From: Marinimicrobium agarilyticum DSM 16975
GTDB lineage: Bacteria; Pseudomonadota; Gammaproteobacteria; Pseudomonadales; Cellvibrionaceae
Direction of reading: 5' to 3'
DNA length: 64,000 bases
NCBI RefSeq assembly: GCF_000423345.1
Contig: NZ_KE384008.1
Span: 128,857 to 192,856 of the forward strand
The notes beneath the pieces were generated by a model. The model was not told where the DNA came from, did not search any database, and saw only the letters and a list, made by a program, of their open reading frames with translations. Both the position numbers and the translations under genes were made by a program. Position 1 is the first letter of the stretch. Each line of letters begins with the position of its first letter. Of the stretch, positions 16,170 through 29,512 are shown piece by piece.

Positions 16170-17522
16170 ATGAGCGTCATTTCTCAGCTACTGAAGCAGT
16201 TACCGCGAGATAAACATTACTGTGTTGCGTTGAGCGGTGGGCTGGACTCCACCGTGTTACTGCATGCCGTGGTGAAAGCATTGCCGAAAGGGCAGGTGAG
16301 GGCGGTTCATATCCATCACGGCCTCTCCCCCAACGCCGATCAGTGGCAACAACACTGCGAAACCACCTGCGCCCAATGGAACGTTCCACTCACCACCGTC
16401 CGGGTCAACGTACAGACCGACGGCAAAGGCCTCGAAGACGCCGCCCGGCAGGCCCGCTATCGCGTGTTTGAACAGCAGCTCCAAAGCAACGACATCCTCC
16501 TCACCGCCCACCACAGCGATGACCAGGTGGAAACCCTCCTGCTTCGCCTCGCGCGCGGCTCCGGCCCCCGAGGGCTTGCGGGCATGGCCGCTTCCCGTCC
16601 GCTCGGGCAGGGCGAGCTCTGGCGGCCACTGCTGCCCATAGCCCGGGAGACTCTGCTGGCTTATGGCCGGGAGCACCAATTGCAATGGATCGACGACGAA
16701 AGCAATGAGGACCTGCACTTTGACCGGAATTACCTGCGCCACCAGGTGCTGCCACCGCTGCGCCGGCGTTGGCCGGACTTGGGCGAGCGGTGGGGGAACA
16801 GTGCGGCGCTGTGTGGCGAGGCGGATCAGCTGCTACGCGAGTATGCTCGGGAAGATCTTGAGCGGTTGACGGTTGCGGCTCCGGGGCCGGTGTCGGAACC
16901 CTCGCCGGTGCTGTCACTCAGCGGGCTTTGGGGGCTTTCGCCTGGTCGGCGCCAGTGGGTGCTTCGGTGCTGGTGCGAGAACAATGGCGCTGGATTGCCC
17001 ACGCGGGAGGCGTTGGCGCAGATTGAGGGGCAGTTGGTACAGGGGCGGGAGGATGCTCACGCCCTTGTGTCCGTGGGCAACCGGACGGTTCGGCGGTTTC
17101 GGGGTGGCCTTTATCTGGTTCCCGCTCTTGCCGGTGGGGAGTGGTCCGAGGAGCCGCTGTCTTTGGAGGGTAAAGGCGCCCCGGTGGCTTTGCCGGGCGG
17201 GGCGGCGCTTCAGGTGGACTGGGGCGGTGCAGAAGATATTTGCTTGAGTGCCCATGTGGGGCCCCTGATGCTCCGTTGGCGACGGGGCGGGGAGCGCTGC
17301 CGGCCGGTCGGGCGCGCCCACTCCCAGACCCTGAAGAAGTTGCTGCAAGAGTACGACCTGCCGCCCTGGTGGCGGGAGCGCGTTCCCCTGGTTTACGTGG
17401 GTGAGACGCTGGTGGCGGTGCCTTCGCTCTGGGTGTGCGAGGGTTTCCAGGCCGCTGCGGGCGAGCCCGGCTACCGCCTGCGCTGGTTCCCGGAGGCTGG
17501 CCCGGCGCGGCTTGAGGGGTAA
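16170..17522 (+). CDS. tilS: tRNA(Ile)-lysidine synthase
   Basis: A 450-aa enzyme that attaches lysine to C34 of the CAU-anticodon isoleucine tRNA, changing its specificity from AUG to AUA. The PP-loop ATP pyrophosphatase motif SGGLDS is at residues 22-27. The N-terminal synthetase domain (about 1-220) is followed by linker and C-terminal TilS domains that end in the conserved basic region (RWRRGGERCRPVGRAHSQTLKKLL). Length is usual for the full-length bacterial form. The gene stands alone between the repeat elements and pyrG. Confidence 0.96.
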   Translation: MSVISQLLKQLPRDKHYCVALSGGLDSTVLLHAVVKALPKGQVRAVHIHHGLSPNADQWQQHCETTCAQWNVPLTTVRVNVQTDGKGLEDAARQARYRVFEQQLQSNDILLTAHHSDDQVETLLLRLARGSGPRGLAGMAASRPLGQGELWRPLLPIARETLLAYGREHQLQWIDDESNEDLHFDRNYLRHQVLPPLRRRWPDLGERWGNSAALCGEADQLLREYAREDLERLTVAAPGPVSEPSPVLSLSGLWGLSPGRRQWVLRCWCENNGAGLPTREALAQIEGQLVQGREDAHALVSVGNRTVRRFRGGLYLVPALAGGEWSEEPLSLEGKGAPVALPGGAALQVDWGGAEDICLSAHVGPLMLRWRRGGERCRPVGRAHSQTLKKLLQEYDLPPWWRERVPLVYVGETLVAVPSLWVCEGFQAAAGEPGYRLRWFPEAGPARLEG

Positions 17523-17652
17523 GTTTTGATTGAGGCGATTAGGCCTTTCTGGTACTCTGGTGCCCCGTCCTGAAGAGAAATACCTGAGCCGTTTAGCGTT
17601 TGTCCGCTGCGCTTCGCCCCCCGGTATTTGTCTGTTCCTCTTATCGTACTGA

Positions 17653-19293
<1,641 letters not shown>

Positions 19294-19299
19294 ATTCCC

Positions 19300-19322
19300 G
19301 AGCGGGCCCATGCGGCCCGCTC
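19300..19322 (+). terminator. Hairpin between pyrG and kdsA
   Basis: GAGCGGGCC and GGCCCGCTC form a perfect 9-bp stem around a 5-nt loop. No T-tract follows, so it is more likely a partial terminator, attenuator or mRNA-stabilising hairpin than a full intrinsic terminator. Confidence 0.5.
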
Positions 19323-19328
19323 CTCTGA

Positions 19329-21515
<2,187 letters not shown>

Positions 21516-21531
21516 GCGGTATCGTGAGCGT

Positions 21532-21568
21532 AATGAAAGAGGCGCCTGACGGCGCCTCTTTCATTTTT
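21532..21568 (+). terminator. Intrinsic terminator after eno
   Basis: A 15-bp perfect stem (AATGAAAGAGGCGCC) with a 4-nt loop ends in a T-rich run. It separates eno from ftsB. Confidence 0.9.
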
Positions 21569-21728
21569 ACCGCCCTTTCTCTTACTCCCGCTTCTCCCTC
21601 CTTGCTCCTGTCTCCGATGGCACGACTGAACAAGCGCCACGCTTTGGTGTAAACTCTCGTCACACGCTTGGGATTGGTTGCCGCTCTTAAATGGCACATC
21701 CGATTTGGAAACCCCGGATAACACCGTC

Positions 21729-22004
21729 ATGAAAGCACTATTGGCTGTACTTCTCGTTCTGTTGACCGGCCTGCAATACCGCCTTTGGGTGGCCGAGGGC
21801 AGTTGGGCGGATGTCACTCGTCTGGAACGGGAAATTGAAAAGCAGGCGTCCGAGAACGAACGGCTGATAGAGCGTAACCGTCGCCTGTCCATCGAAGTGC
21901 AAGCGCTGAAAAACGGCCTCGACAGTGTGGAAGAGCGGGCGCGGGAAGACCTCGGAATGATTCGCGAAGGCGAGACGTTCTATATGATGGTGGCCCCTGA
22001 ATAA
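21729..22004 (+). CDS. ftsB: Cell division protein FtsB
   Basis: A 91-aa bitopic inner-membrane protein of the divisome FtsQLB complex. The N-terminal helix (residues about 2-20, KALLAVLLVLLTGLQYRLWV) spans the membrane. It is followed by a periplasmic coiled coil (LEREIEKQASENERLIERNRRL) and the conserved EERAREDLGMIREGE. ATG 21729 is taken because it puts the membrane helix at the N-terminus; the frame is open back to 21678. Position between eno and ispD is conserved. Confidence 0.93.
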   Translation: MKALLAVLLVLLTGLQYRLWVAEGSWADVTRLEREIEKQASENERLIERNRRLSIEVQALKNGLDSVEERAREDLGMIREGETFYMMVAPE

Positions 22005-22044
22005 TTACACCGGCTATTGATCGCACAGGCATCGGCAAAACACT

Positions 22045-22770
22045 ATGGCAAAACACACCGGGCCAACTTCGACGAGCCGCTACTGGGTAATTGTGCCGGC
22101 TGCGGGCATTGGCACCCGCATGCGCTCGGATCTACCCAAACAGTATTTGCAGTTGCAGGGTAAAACGCTGCTGGAACATACCGTGGAGCGGTTGTTGGCG
22201 ATTCCCGACCTGGCCGGCCTGGTGTTGGCCCTGAGCCCCTCTGACCCTTACTGGGAACGGTTGCCGCTGGCGGGCGACCCTCGGGTGGCGGTCGTGGACG
22301 GGGGCAGCGAGCGCAGCCGTTCAGTACTCAATGCTCTGAACTACCTCACTCTGCAGGCGGACGCCAGTGACTGGGTCATGGTGCACGATGCGGCCCGCCC
22401 CTGTATTACCCCAAGCAGCATTGCCGGGCTGTGTCGGCACACCGCGAACCACCCGGTGGGGGGTATTCTCGGCGTCCCGGTGGGAGATACCCTCAAGCGG
22501 GTCGGCCCGCGCAATGTCATTCTGGATACCTGCGACCGGCGCGGCCTCTGGCAGGCGCAAACCCCGCAACTGTTCCGCTACCAACTGCTGCACCAGTGCC
22601 TGGCGCGGGCGCTGGCTCACGGTGAAGCCATTACCGATGAAGCCTCCGCGCTGGAGTTGGCCGGCTACCAACCGCTGATCGTCGAGGGGCGTTCTGACAA
22701 TATCAAAGTGACCCGGCCGGAGGATCTGGCGCTGGCCGAGGCCATTCTTCAACGACAGGAGCAACGGTAA
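22045..22770 (+). CDS. ispD: 2-C-methyl-D-erythritol 4-phosphate cytidylyltransferase
   Basis: A 241-aa enzyme of the MEP isoprenoid pathway that joins CTP and methylerythritol phosphate. The nucleotide-binding N-terminus VPAAGIGTRM, followed by PKQYL, is intact, and VHDAARPCI and the C-terminal NIKVTRPEDLALAEAI are typical. Its stop codon directly abuts the ispF start, so the pathway's successive steps are translationally coupled. The N-terminal extension (AKHTGPTSTSRYW) is slightly longer than in E. coli. Confidence 0.96.
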   Translation: MAKHTGPTSTSRYWVIVPAAGIGTRMRSDLPKQYLQLQGKTLLEHTVERLLAIPDLAGLVLALSPSDPYWERLPLAGDPRVAVVDGGSERSRSVLNALNYLTLQADASDWVMVHDAARPCITPSSIAGLCRHTANHPVGGILGVPVGDTLKRVGPRNVILDTCDRRGLWQAQTPQLFRYQLLHQCLARALAHGEAITDEASALELAGYQPLIVEGRSDNIKVTRPEDLALAEAILQRQEQR

Positions 22771-23250
22771 ATGCGAGTAGGGCACGGCTTTGACGTCCAT
22801 GCGTTTGGACCCGGCGACAAGGTGGTTATCGGCGGCGTCATCATTCCCCATGAACGCGGACTGGTTGCCCATTCCGATGGCGATGTACTGCTGCACGCGC
22901 TGTGCGACGCGCTGCTGGGTGCGGCCGGGCTCGGGGATATCGGTCGGCACTTTCCCGACACTGACCCCGGTTACAAAAATGCGGACAGTCGCGCTCTTTT
23001 GCGTATGGTTTACGCCAAGGTCAAAGCCGCGGGTTGGGTATTGGCGAATGCCGACATGACGGTGATTGCCCAGGCGCCCCGGCTGTCCGGGCACGTGCCT
23101 CACATGGTCGATCGTATCGCCGATGACCTGGAAAGCGAGCGCGGTCAGATCAATGTCAAAGCGACGACCACCGAGCACCTCGGGTTTACCGGGCGCAAGG
23201 AGGGCATCGCTGCCCAGGCCGTCGTGCTGTTGCAGTCCGCCAATGGGTGA
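22771..23250 (+). CDS. ispF: 2-C-methyl-D-erythritol 2,4-cyclodiphosphate synthase
   Basis: A 159-aa trimeric zinc enzyme of the MEP pathway. It starts with the signature [15 protein letters not shown], whose Asp and His bind zinc, and has [18 protein letters not shown] and the C-terminal [19 protein letters not shown]. It starts immediately after the ispD stop with no gap. The full operon direction is shared with ftsB upstream and the YheT-like gene downstream. Confidence 0.97.
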   Translation: MRVGHGFDVHAFGPGDKVVIGGVIIPHERGLVAHSDGDVLLHALCDALLGAAGLGDIGRHFPDTDPGYKNADSRALLRMVYAKVKAAGWVLANADMTVIAQAPRLSGHVPHMVDRIADDLESERGQINVKATTTEHLGFTGRKEGIAAQAVVLLQSANG

Positions 23251-23289
23251 GTCTGTAGAGCGCTGTTATCGACCAGTGGAGGGAGCCTC

Positions 23290-24255
23290 ATGCCGTTGAA
23301 CCCCAGCGACTATCGTTCCCCCTGGTGGCTGCCCGGCGGTCACCTGCAGACCCTGGTGCCGCGCTACATGCGCCGTTTGGCCCTCACTGGGGCGCCGGTA
23401 GAAATCGAGCTCAATGACGACGATGTGTTGTACGGTGAACTATACCGGGGGGCCAGCCCGGAGGCGCCGCTGCTGATTCTCTCGCACGGGCTTGAGGGCA
23501 GTGCCCGCAGTGGCTACATGCTGGGCGCGACCCGGGCGGCACTGGCTGAGGGTTGGTCGGTGTTGACCTGGAATCTGCGCAGCTGCGGCGAGAGGCTTAA
23601 TCGAACCCCCAAGATTTACCATTCCGGTTGTAGCGACGACCTGGACCAGGTAATTGGCTGGGCCGAGCGCGCAGGGTTCCAGCGGATTCGTCTTGCCGGT
23701 TTTTCCCTGGGAGGCAATGTCACCCTCAAATGGTTGGGCGAGCAGGGCGAGCGAGCATTGAGCCGTGGGGTGGAAGCCGCCGTGGCGGCCTCGGTGCCCC
23801 TCGACCTGCACGCTTGTGTGCGCACCCTTGAGCGGCCGGCGAACTGGGTCTATCACAAACACTTTGTGCGTTCGATGAAGAAGCGTCTGCTGGTTAAAGC
23901 CGCTCAGTTCCCTGAGCATTTTGACCTCCGTCGCCTGAAAAGCGTGCGCACGCTTTGGGAGGTGGACGAGCATTACACCGCCCCTCTGAACGGCTTTCGC
24001 GACGCGGCGGATTACTACGCCCGTTGCAGTGGCCGTTTCTTTCTCTCCGGTATTCAAATACCGACCCTTTTGGTCACCGCACGCAACGACCCGTTCTTTA
24101 ATGAGACCTGTTTTCCCGTGGACGAAGCGCGGCAGCATCCGCATTTCACGTTCGAAGCGCCGGCCGACGGTGGCCATGTGGGCTTTTGGCAGGGTTCCGG
24201 TGGCTGGTGGCTGGAACGGCGTTTGATCCGGCACTTGGCGGGAGCTTCCTTATGA
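23290..24255 (+). CDS. YheT-type alpha/beta hydrolase
   Basis: A 321-aa hydrolase of the YheT/ABHD1-ABHD3 group. PWWLPGGHLQTLVP at the N-terminus, LSHGLEG (oxyanion, residues 65-71), the nucleophile elbow GFSLGGN with S139 and a late His in DGGHVGFW support the fold. GGAGGG precedes ATG 23290. It lies between ispF and truD and overlaps truD by 4 bp. Substrates of this family are thought to be esters or lipids but are not settled. Confidence 0.9.
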   Translation: MPLNPSDYRSPWWLPGGHLQTLVPRYMRRLALTGAPVEIELNDDDVLYGELYRGASPEAPLLILSHGLEGSARSGYMLGATRAALAEGWSVLTWNLRSCGERLNRTPKIYHSGCSDDLDQVIGWAERAGFQRIRLAGFSLGGNVTLKWLGEQGERALSRGVEAAVAASVPLDLHACVRTLERPANWVYHKHFVRSMKKRLLVKAAQFPEHFDLRRLKSVRTLWEVDEHYTAPLNGFRDAADYYARCSGRFFLSGIQIPTLLVTARNDPFFNETCFPVDEARQHPHFTFEAPADGGHVGFWQGSGGWWLERRLIRHLAGASL

Positions 24256-25256
24256 GTACAACAGAATTTGATCTTGCCAATACCCCCGCCTGGGGAAAGC
24301 CCTTGATTCGAGGGCGCTTTCGGGTGGAACCGGAAGACTTCCAGGTAGATGAGTCACTGGGCTTCGAGCCGGAGGGGCAGGGCGAGCATTGGTTGGTCCA
24401 GATCCGCAAACGTGGCGACAATACCGCCTGGGTCGCCGGTCAGCTCGCTCATTGCGCCGGAGTCGGTGTCAAGGATGTGGGCTACTGCGGCTTGAAGGAT
24501 CGACACGCCGTGACCACCCAGTGGTTCAGTATTTACCAGCCGCGCGGTGAGGAACCCCGCTGGGCAGACCTGGAAGCCCAGGGGATTATGCCGTTGCGCT
24601 GGGCACGACACGAGCGCAAGCTGCGTCGCGGCCAGCATCAGAGCAACCATTTTGTTATTCGACTGCGGGATATCACCCCGCTTGAATCCGGCGCCTTGGA
24701 GCGACTGGATGAGCGCCTGCAACAGATTGCCTCGAACGGGGTTCCCAACTATTTCGGCCCGCAGCGCTTTGGTCGGGACGGTGGCAACCTGGTGCGCGCG
24801 CGCGATTGGCTGGTGGGGGGGCGTTCCATCCGCCAGCGGCAACAACGCTCCATGGCGCTGTCCGCCGCCCGCTCCTGGTTGTTCAACCGCGTACTGGAAG
24901 CACGCGTGCGAGAGGGCGGTTGGCGCATTGCCATGCCCGGCGAACCTTTGGCGGAGGCTACCGGCCCGTTGTGGGGACGGGGTCGCCCGTTGGTGGAGGG
25001 TGACGCCCTGGCGTTGGAAAACGAGGCGCTGGCGCCGTGGAGTGATTGGCTCCCGAGGCTTGAGCATGTGGGGTTGAGTCAGGAGCGGCGCGCCTTATGC
25101 CTTCGGCCCGAGGGGCTGACCTGGCGGCGGGAGGCGGACGATCTGGTGTTGGCGTTTGGCCTGCCTCCGGGCACCTTCGCCACCGCGGTGCTCGCCGAAG
25201 TGGCCGAGCTGGATACGGTCTCCACGGAAGCGATGACGGCGACCACTGTGCTATAG
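24252..25256 (+). CDS. truD: tRNA pseudouridine(13) synthase
   Basis: A 334-aa pseudouridine synthase acting on U13 of tRNA(Glu). The catalytic Asp83 lies in GYCGLKDRHAVTTQ, and the insertion domain carries NYFGPQRFGRDG. ATG 24252 overlaps the stop of the preceding hydrolase gene (ATGA) and has GGAG upstream; the frame is open further back. The next gene is pcm, whereas in many relatives surE stands between them. Confidence 0.96.
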   Translation: MSTTEFDLANTPAWGKPLIRGRFRVEPEDFQVDESLGFEPEGQGEHWLVQIRKRGDNTAWVAGQLAHCAGVGVKDVGYCGLKDRHAVTTQWFSIYQPRGEEPRWADLEAQGIMPLRWARHERKLRRGQHQSNHFVIRLRDITPLESGALERLDERLQQIASNGVPNYFGPQRFGRDGGNLVRARDWLVGGRSIRQRQQRSMALSAARSWLFNRVLEARVREGGWRIAMPGEPLAEATGPLWGRGRPLVEGDALALENEALAPWSDWLPRLEHVGLSQERRALCLRPEGLTWRREADDLVLAFGLPPGTFATAVLAEVAELDTVSTEAMTATTVL

Positions 25257-25310
25257 TGAGCGCTTTGCAACAGCGCGATATTGACGGTTAGAGTTCTGGG
25301 GATACACGCA

Positions 25311-25985
25311 GTGACAAGTCTGACTTTGGAAGGTGTAGGAATGACCTCCCAGCGTACGCGGGAACGGTTGGTACAACGTCTGGCGGACAAAGGGGTAAGC
25401 AATCTGCAGGTGCTTGATACCCTGCGCAATACACCGCGTCACTGGTTCCTGGACGAGGCGCTGTCCCACCGGGCCTACGAGGATACCGCACTGCCGATTG
25501 GCTACGGCCAGACGCTCTCCCAGCCCTATGTGGTCGCGCGTATGACCGAAATCCTTCTGGGCGCCTCGGGCGGCAAGCTGAACAAGGTGCTTGAAGTGGG
25601 CACTGGCTCGGGTTATCAAACCAGCGTGCTGGCCCAGTTGGTGAAAGAGGTGTATAGCGTCGAGCGCATTAAACCCCTGCAGGATAAGGCCCGTGATCGC
25701 CTGCGGGAGTTGGGCTTGCGCAACGTTCATCTCAAACACGCCGATGGCGGCTTCGGCTGGCCGGAGGCGGGCCCGTTCGACGGCATACTGAGCACCGCCG
25801 CGCCGCGCTTTGTACCACAGGGGTTGTTGGATCAATTGGGGCCCAACGGGGTTCTGGTGATTCCGGTCGGGGATCAGACCCAGTCCCTCAACCTGATCGT
25901 GCGCGACGGCGATTCCGATAAATTCGTTACCCAGGTGCTCGAACCCGTCAAATTTGTTCCGCTGCTCTCCGGCACCAGCCGCTGA
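25311..25985 (+). CDS. pcm: Protein-L-isoaspartate O-methyltransferase
   Basis: A repair enzyme of about 224 aa that methylates isoaspartyl residues with S-adenosylmethionine. The SAM-binding [27 protein letters not shown] and the strand [19 protein letters not shown] are intact. GTG 25311, with GGGGAT upstream, is preferred; TTG 25281 is an in-frame alternative without a clear site. It is followed by the DUF368 gene, not directly by nlpD as in E. coli and Pseudomonas. Confidence 0.95.
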   Translation: MTSLTLEGVGMTSQRTRERLVQRLADKGVSNLQVLDTLRNTPRHWFLDEALSHRAYEDTALPIGYGQTLSQPYVVARMTEILLGASGGKLNKVLEVGTGSGYQTSVLAQLVKEVYSVERIKPLQDKARDRLRELGLRNVHLKHADGGFGWPEAGPFDGILSTAAPRFVPQGLLDQLGPNGVLVIPVGDQTQSLNLIVRDGDSDKFVTQVLEPVKFVPLLSGTSR

Positions 25986-26043
25986 GTTTGTCGGGGCTCA
26001 CCCTCAAGCCGCAATGAACCACCACGAAAAAAGGACGCCCTCC

Positions 26044-26982
26044 GTGCAAGAGAGACTTTTACTTTGTCTTAAAGGAATGGCCATGGGGGCTGCGGACGTC
26101 GTTCCCGGCGTTTCCGGGGGAACCATCGCGTTTATTTCCGGTATTTATGATGAGCTGCTTGACTCGTTGCGTCGTTGGACGCCGGCGGCCCTGGGCATTT
26201 GGTATCGGGAAGGCTTCGGTGCCTTCTGGAAGCACACCAACGGCAATTTTTTGTTGACCGTATTCGGTGGTGTGCTGCTCAGTATTTTCTCGCTGGCGAA
26301 TGTGGTGAGCTACGCTCTGGAGTATCACCCTCTCCTGGTTTGGGGGTTCTTTTTTGGTCTGGTCGTGGCCTCGGTGGTCTATATCGGCCGGGGGCTGGCG
26401 CTGCGCAGTCCCCAGGTGTGGATTGGGCTGGCGGTGGGAACGGTGGTGGCCCTGGCCATCTCCTTGGGTAAACCCATGCAATTGCCGGACGAGTGGTGGA
26501 TGGTGTTCCTTGCCGGTAGTATCGCCATTTGTGCCATGATTCTGCCCGGTGTTTCGGGCAGTTTTTTACTGTTGTTAATGGGGATGTATCCTGTTTTCAT
26601 TCAGGCGGTGGCGGATTTGAACTGGTTGATACTGGGCTGTTTCCTGGCCGGGTGTGTGACCGGCCTGCTGCTGTTTTCCCATTTCCTGAGCTGGTTGTTG
26701 CACCGGTTCAGAGAACAGACCCTTGCGGTTCTGACCGGCTTTCTGATCGGTTCGCTCAATATCATCTGGCCCTGGAAACACGCACTGCAAACGTTCGTGG
26801 ATCGTCACGGAGAGGAAATACCTGTGGTGCAGGAGAATCTCTGGCCCACGGACTATGCCGCGGTTACCGGCAACGATCCGCAGACCGCGATGGTTCTGGT
26901 GCTGATGGCTCTGGGTCTGTTTCTGGTGTTGGGGTTGGAACACTGGGCGACCCAAAACGACGAAAAGCGCAAAGCGCTTTGA
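26044..26982 (+). CDS. DUF368 polyprenyl-phosphate transporter (PopT-like)
   Basis: An integral membrane protein of about 312 aa with eight or more hydrophobic segments. The family signature GMAMGAADVVPGVSGGTIAFI is at the N-terminus and a second inverted-repeat signature, ILPGVSGSFLLLLMGMY, is in the middle. DUF368 proteins are now known as undecaprenyl-phosphate transporters that recycle the lipid carrier of cell-wall and O-antigen synthesis. GTG 26044 with AAGGA is preferred, with ATG 26014 as an alternative. It interrupts the common pcm-nlpD order. Confidence 0.88.
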   Translation: MQERLLLCLKGMAMGAADVVPGVSGGTIAFISGIYDELLDSLRRWTPAALGIWYREGFGAFWKHTNGNFLLTVFGGVLLSIFSLANVVSYALEYHPLLVWGFFFGLVVASVVYIGRGLALRSPQVWIGLAVGTVVALAISLGKPMQLPDEWWMVFLAGSIAICAMILPGVSGSFLLLLMGMYPVFIQAVADLNWLILGCFLAGCVTGLLLFSHFLSWLLHRFREQTLAVLTGFLIGSLNIIWPWKHALQTFVDRHGEEIPVVQENLWPTDYAAVTGNDPQTAMVLVLMALGLFLVLGLEHWATQNDEKRKAL

Positions 26983-27127
26983 GGGTGCGCGCCGTTATTT
27001 CGCGCAAGAACCTGGCTTTGTGAAACTTTTGTGACGATTGCGGCAGGTTACAAACGGTGTTACAACCTTAATTTTAGAGTATTTCCTAATAAGCGATTTG
27101 CGTTAATCGCCAATTCAAATAAAGCGT

Positions 27128-27949
27128 GTGGAGTTACGGGCACTTGATGTGAATGTGACTATTTTGGACAGGCCAGCTTCCAGGGCTTTCAAAGCCGGCA
27201 TAGTGATTTATATTTTGATCGCTCTGTTGTTGGTGTCTGCCTGTTCTTCCCAGCCGGCCCAGGTGGTTAATCGCGAGCAACCCCCCAGTCGCAAGATTCA
27301 ACATCACCGGGTGAGCCCCGGTGAAACCCTTTATTCCATCGCCTGGCGCTATGATATAGAGCATCGCCAGCTCGCTCGGCATAACGGCATCAGCCCGCCC
27401 TTCACGATTTACCCCGGCCAGATGCTCCGGTTGGACGTGGGCAATACGTCGGCTCAGGCTGCCGACCCTCCCGCTGCCATCGCCCGCCAGTCAAAGCCTC
27501 CAGAAAAGACGAACACCCGTTCGAAAAATCAAACGAAGAGCGCCCCCGCTCAACCAACCCCCAGTTTGATCAGTGGTGCGCCCAAATGGCAGTGGCCGGT
27601 GACTGGTCGGGTCCTCAGTGCCTTCGGTGCCTCTACCGGCTTGAATCAGGGTATTGATATCGATGGGAATTTGGGAGACTCTGTAGTGGCAGCCGCCGCT
27701 GGGCAAGTGGTTTACGCTGGCAACGGTCTGCGTGGGTACGGCAATCTGGTGATCATTAAACACAATGACACTTTTTTAAGCGCTTATGCCCACAACCGAC
27801 GCTTGAGGGTTTCCGAAGGCGATTCGGTGAAAGCTGGCGAAGTCATTGCCGAAATGGGCTCTACCGGCACCGATAGTGTGCGTTTGCACTTTGAAATTCG
27901 GCGCGATGGCAAGCCCGTTGACCCAATAGGGTATTTACCCAAACGGTGA
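27128..27949 (+). CDS. nlpD: NlpD-like lipoprotein, amidase activator
   Basis: A murein-binding lipoprotein of about 273 aa with lipobox LVSAC, a LysM domain (HHRVSPGETLYSIAWRYDIE...YPGQMLRLD), a low-complexity linker and a C-terminal M23/LytM domain. The first M23 metal-binding His is replaced (LNQGIDIDGN), as in NlpD proteins that activate the amidase AmiC instead of cutting peptidoglycan themselves. The start is uncertain among GTG 27128, 27149 and 27155. It precedes rpoS, whose main promoter usually lies inside nlpD. Confidence 0.92.
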   Translation: MELRALDVNVTILDRPASRAFKAGIVIYILIALLLVSACSSQPAQVVNREQPPSRKIQHHRVSPGETLYSIAWRYDIEHRQLARHNGISPPFTIYPGQMLRLDVGNTSAQAADPPAAIARQSKPPEKTNTRSKNQTKSAPAQPTPSLISGAPKWQWPVTGRVLSAFGASTGLNQGIDIDGNLGDSVVAAAAGQVVYAGNGLRGYGNLVIIKHNDTFLSAYAHNRRLRVSEGDSVKAGEVIAEMGSTGTDSVRLHFEIRRDGKPVDPIGYLPKR

Positions 27950-28053
27950 ACTCCACCGTATACAGGAAGTCCGCAGTATAAAGATAAATTGGGTTCGGCC
28001 GATGAGTGCCTAGGGGTGGCTCAAATCGGCCAAGACAAAGAGAGGGGTGATCT

Positions 28054-29061
28054 ATGGCTCTGCGAGAACAGGATGCCAAAATGGAACGTGAACAGGCCGT
28101 TGCGGTTCACGAAATTGACTTTAATGAAGAGGCCGTGACGCTGGCAGAAGAGGAGCCTGCCACTGTACCCACCGCCCGGCGAGGGCGCGCCAGAGTCGAC
28201 CGATCCGTCGACGATCATTTCTCCAAGAGTCTCGATGCGACTCAACTCTACCTCAACGAAATTGGTTTCTCCCCACTGCTGACCGCCGAAGAGGAAGTCT
28301 ACTTCGCTCGCCGCGCGCTTCGGGGCGATGACGCGGCCCGGCGCCGCATGATTGAAAGCAACCTGCGCCTGGTCGTCAAGATTTCCCGCCGTTACGTCAA
28401 TCGGGGCCTGGCGTTGCTCGACCTGATCGAGGAGGGCAATCTGGGCCTGATTCGAGCGGTGGAAAAATTCGATCCAGAGCGTGGTTTCCGCTTTTCCACC
28501 TACGCGACCTGGTGGATTCGCCAGACCATTGAGCGGGCCATCATGAATCAGACTCGTACCATCCGTCTGCCCATTCATGTGGTGAAAGAGCTCAACATCT
28601 ACCTGAGAGCCGCGCGTGAGCTCACCCAGAAGCTCGACCACGAGCCATCGTCCGATGAAATTGCGACGCTGTTGCAGAAGCCGGTGGCGGATGTCGAGCG
28701 CATGCTCGGGCTCAACGAGCGGGTAACGTCCGTCGACAGCCCCATAGGGAATGCCTCGGACCGCTCGGTGGTGGACACCATCCCCGATATCAACAACTCC
28801 GACCCCGCCTCACTGATGCAGGATGGCGACTTGAACTCCAGCCTGGATCGCTGGTTGGACGACCTGAGTGAAAAGCAGCGGGAAGTGCTGGCGAGACGCT
28901 TTGGCCTGCGCGGTCACGAAGTCTGCACCCTGGAAGAAGTGGGCCACGAGATCGGCCTGACGCGCGAGCGGGTTCGGCAGATTCAGGTGGAAGCCTTGAA
29001 ACGGCTGAGGGAAATCATCGAAAAGCAGGGCCTCAACAGTGAGGCGTTGTTCAGCGTTTAA
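28054..29061 (+). CDS. rpoS: RNA polymerase sigma factor RpoS
   Basis: A 335-aa stationary-phase and general stress sigma factor. Region 1.2 ([22 protein letters not shown]), region 2 ([23 protein letters not shown], then [13 protein letters not shown]), region 3 and region 4 with the HTH ([20 protein letters not shown]) are complete. It sits between nlpD and fdxA as in pseudomonads. The 104-bp nlpD-rpoS gap is transcribed as a leader and may take part in translational control, but no specific fold was identified. Confidence 0.98.
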   Translation: MALREQDAKMEREQAVAVHEIDFNEEAVTLAEEEPATVPTARRGRARVDRSVDDHFSKSLDATQLYLNEIGFSPLLTAEEEVYFARRALRGDDAARRRMIESNLRLVVKISRRYVNRGLALLDLIEEGNLGLIRAVEKFDPERGFRFSTYATWWIRQTIERAIMNQTRTIRLPIHVVKELNIYLRAARELTQKLDHEPSSDEIATLLQKPVADVERMLGLNERVTSVDSPIGNASDRSVVDTIPDINNSDPASLMQDGDLNSSLDRWLDDLSEKQREVLARRFGLRGHEVCTLEEVGHEIGLTRERVRQIQVEALKRLREIIEKQGLNSEALFSV

Positions 29062-29092
29062 CGCTCAACGGCCTGTTTAACAGGCAAGCAAT

Positions 29093-29126
29093 AAAAAGCC
29101 GGGTGGCAGTCCACCCGGCTTTTTTT
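29093..29126. terminator. Bidirectional terminator between rpoS and fdxA
   Basis: A GC-rich stem (GCCGGGTGG with CCACCCGGC, loop CAGT) is flanked by an A-run on the left and a T-run on the right. It can therefore terminate both rpoS and the convergent fdxA. Confidence 0.93.
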
Positions 29127-29136
29127 GTGGCGCGGC

Positions 29137-29460
<324 letters not shown>

Positions 29461-29512
29461 AGCGGACTCCACGAACACGGTTCTGATTTGGGCGGCTATT
29501 CTAGCAGTATTC

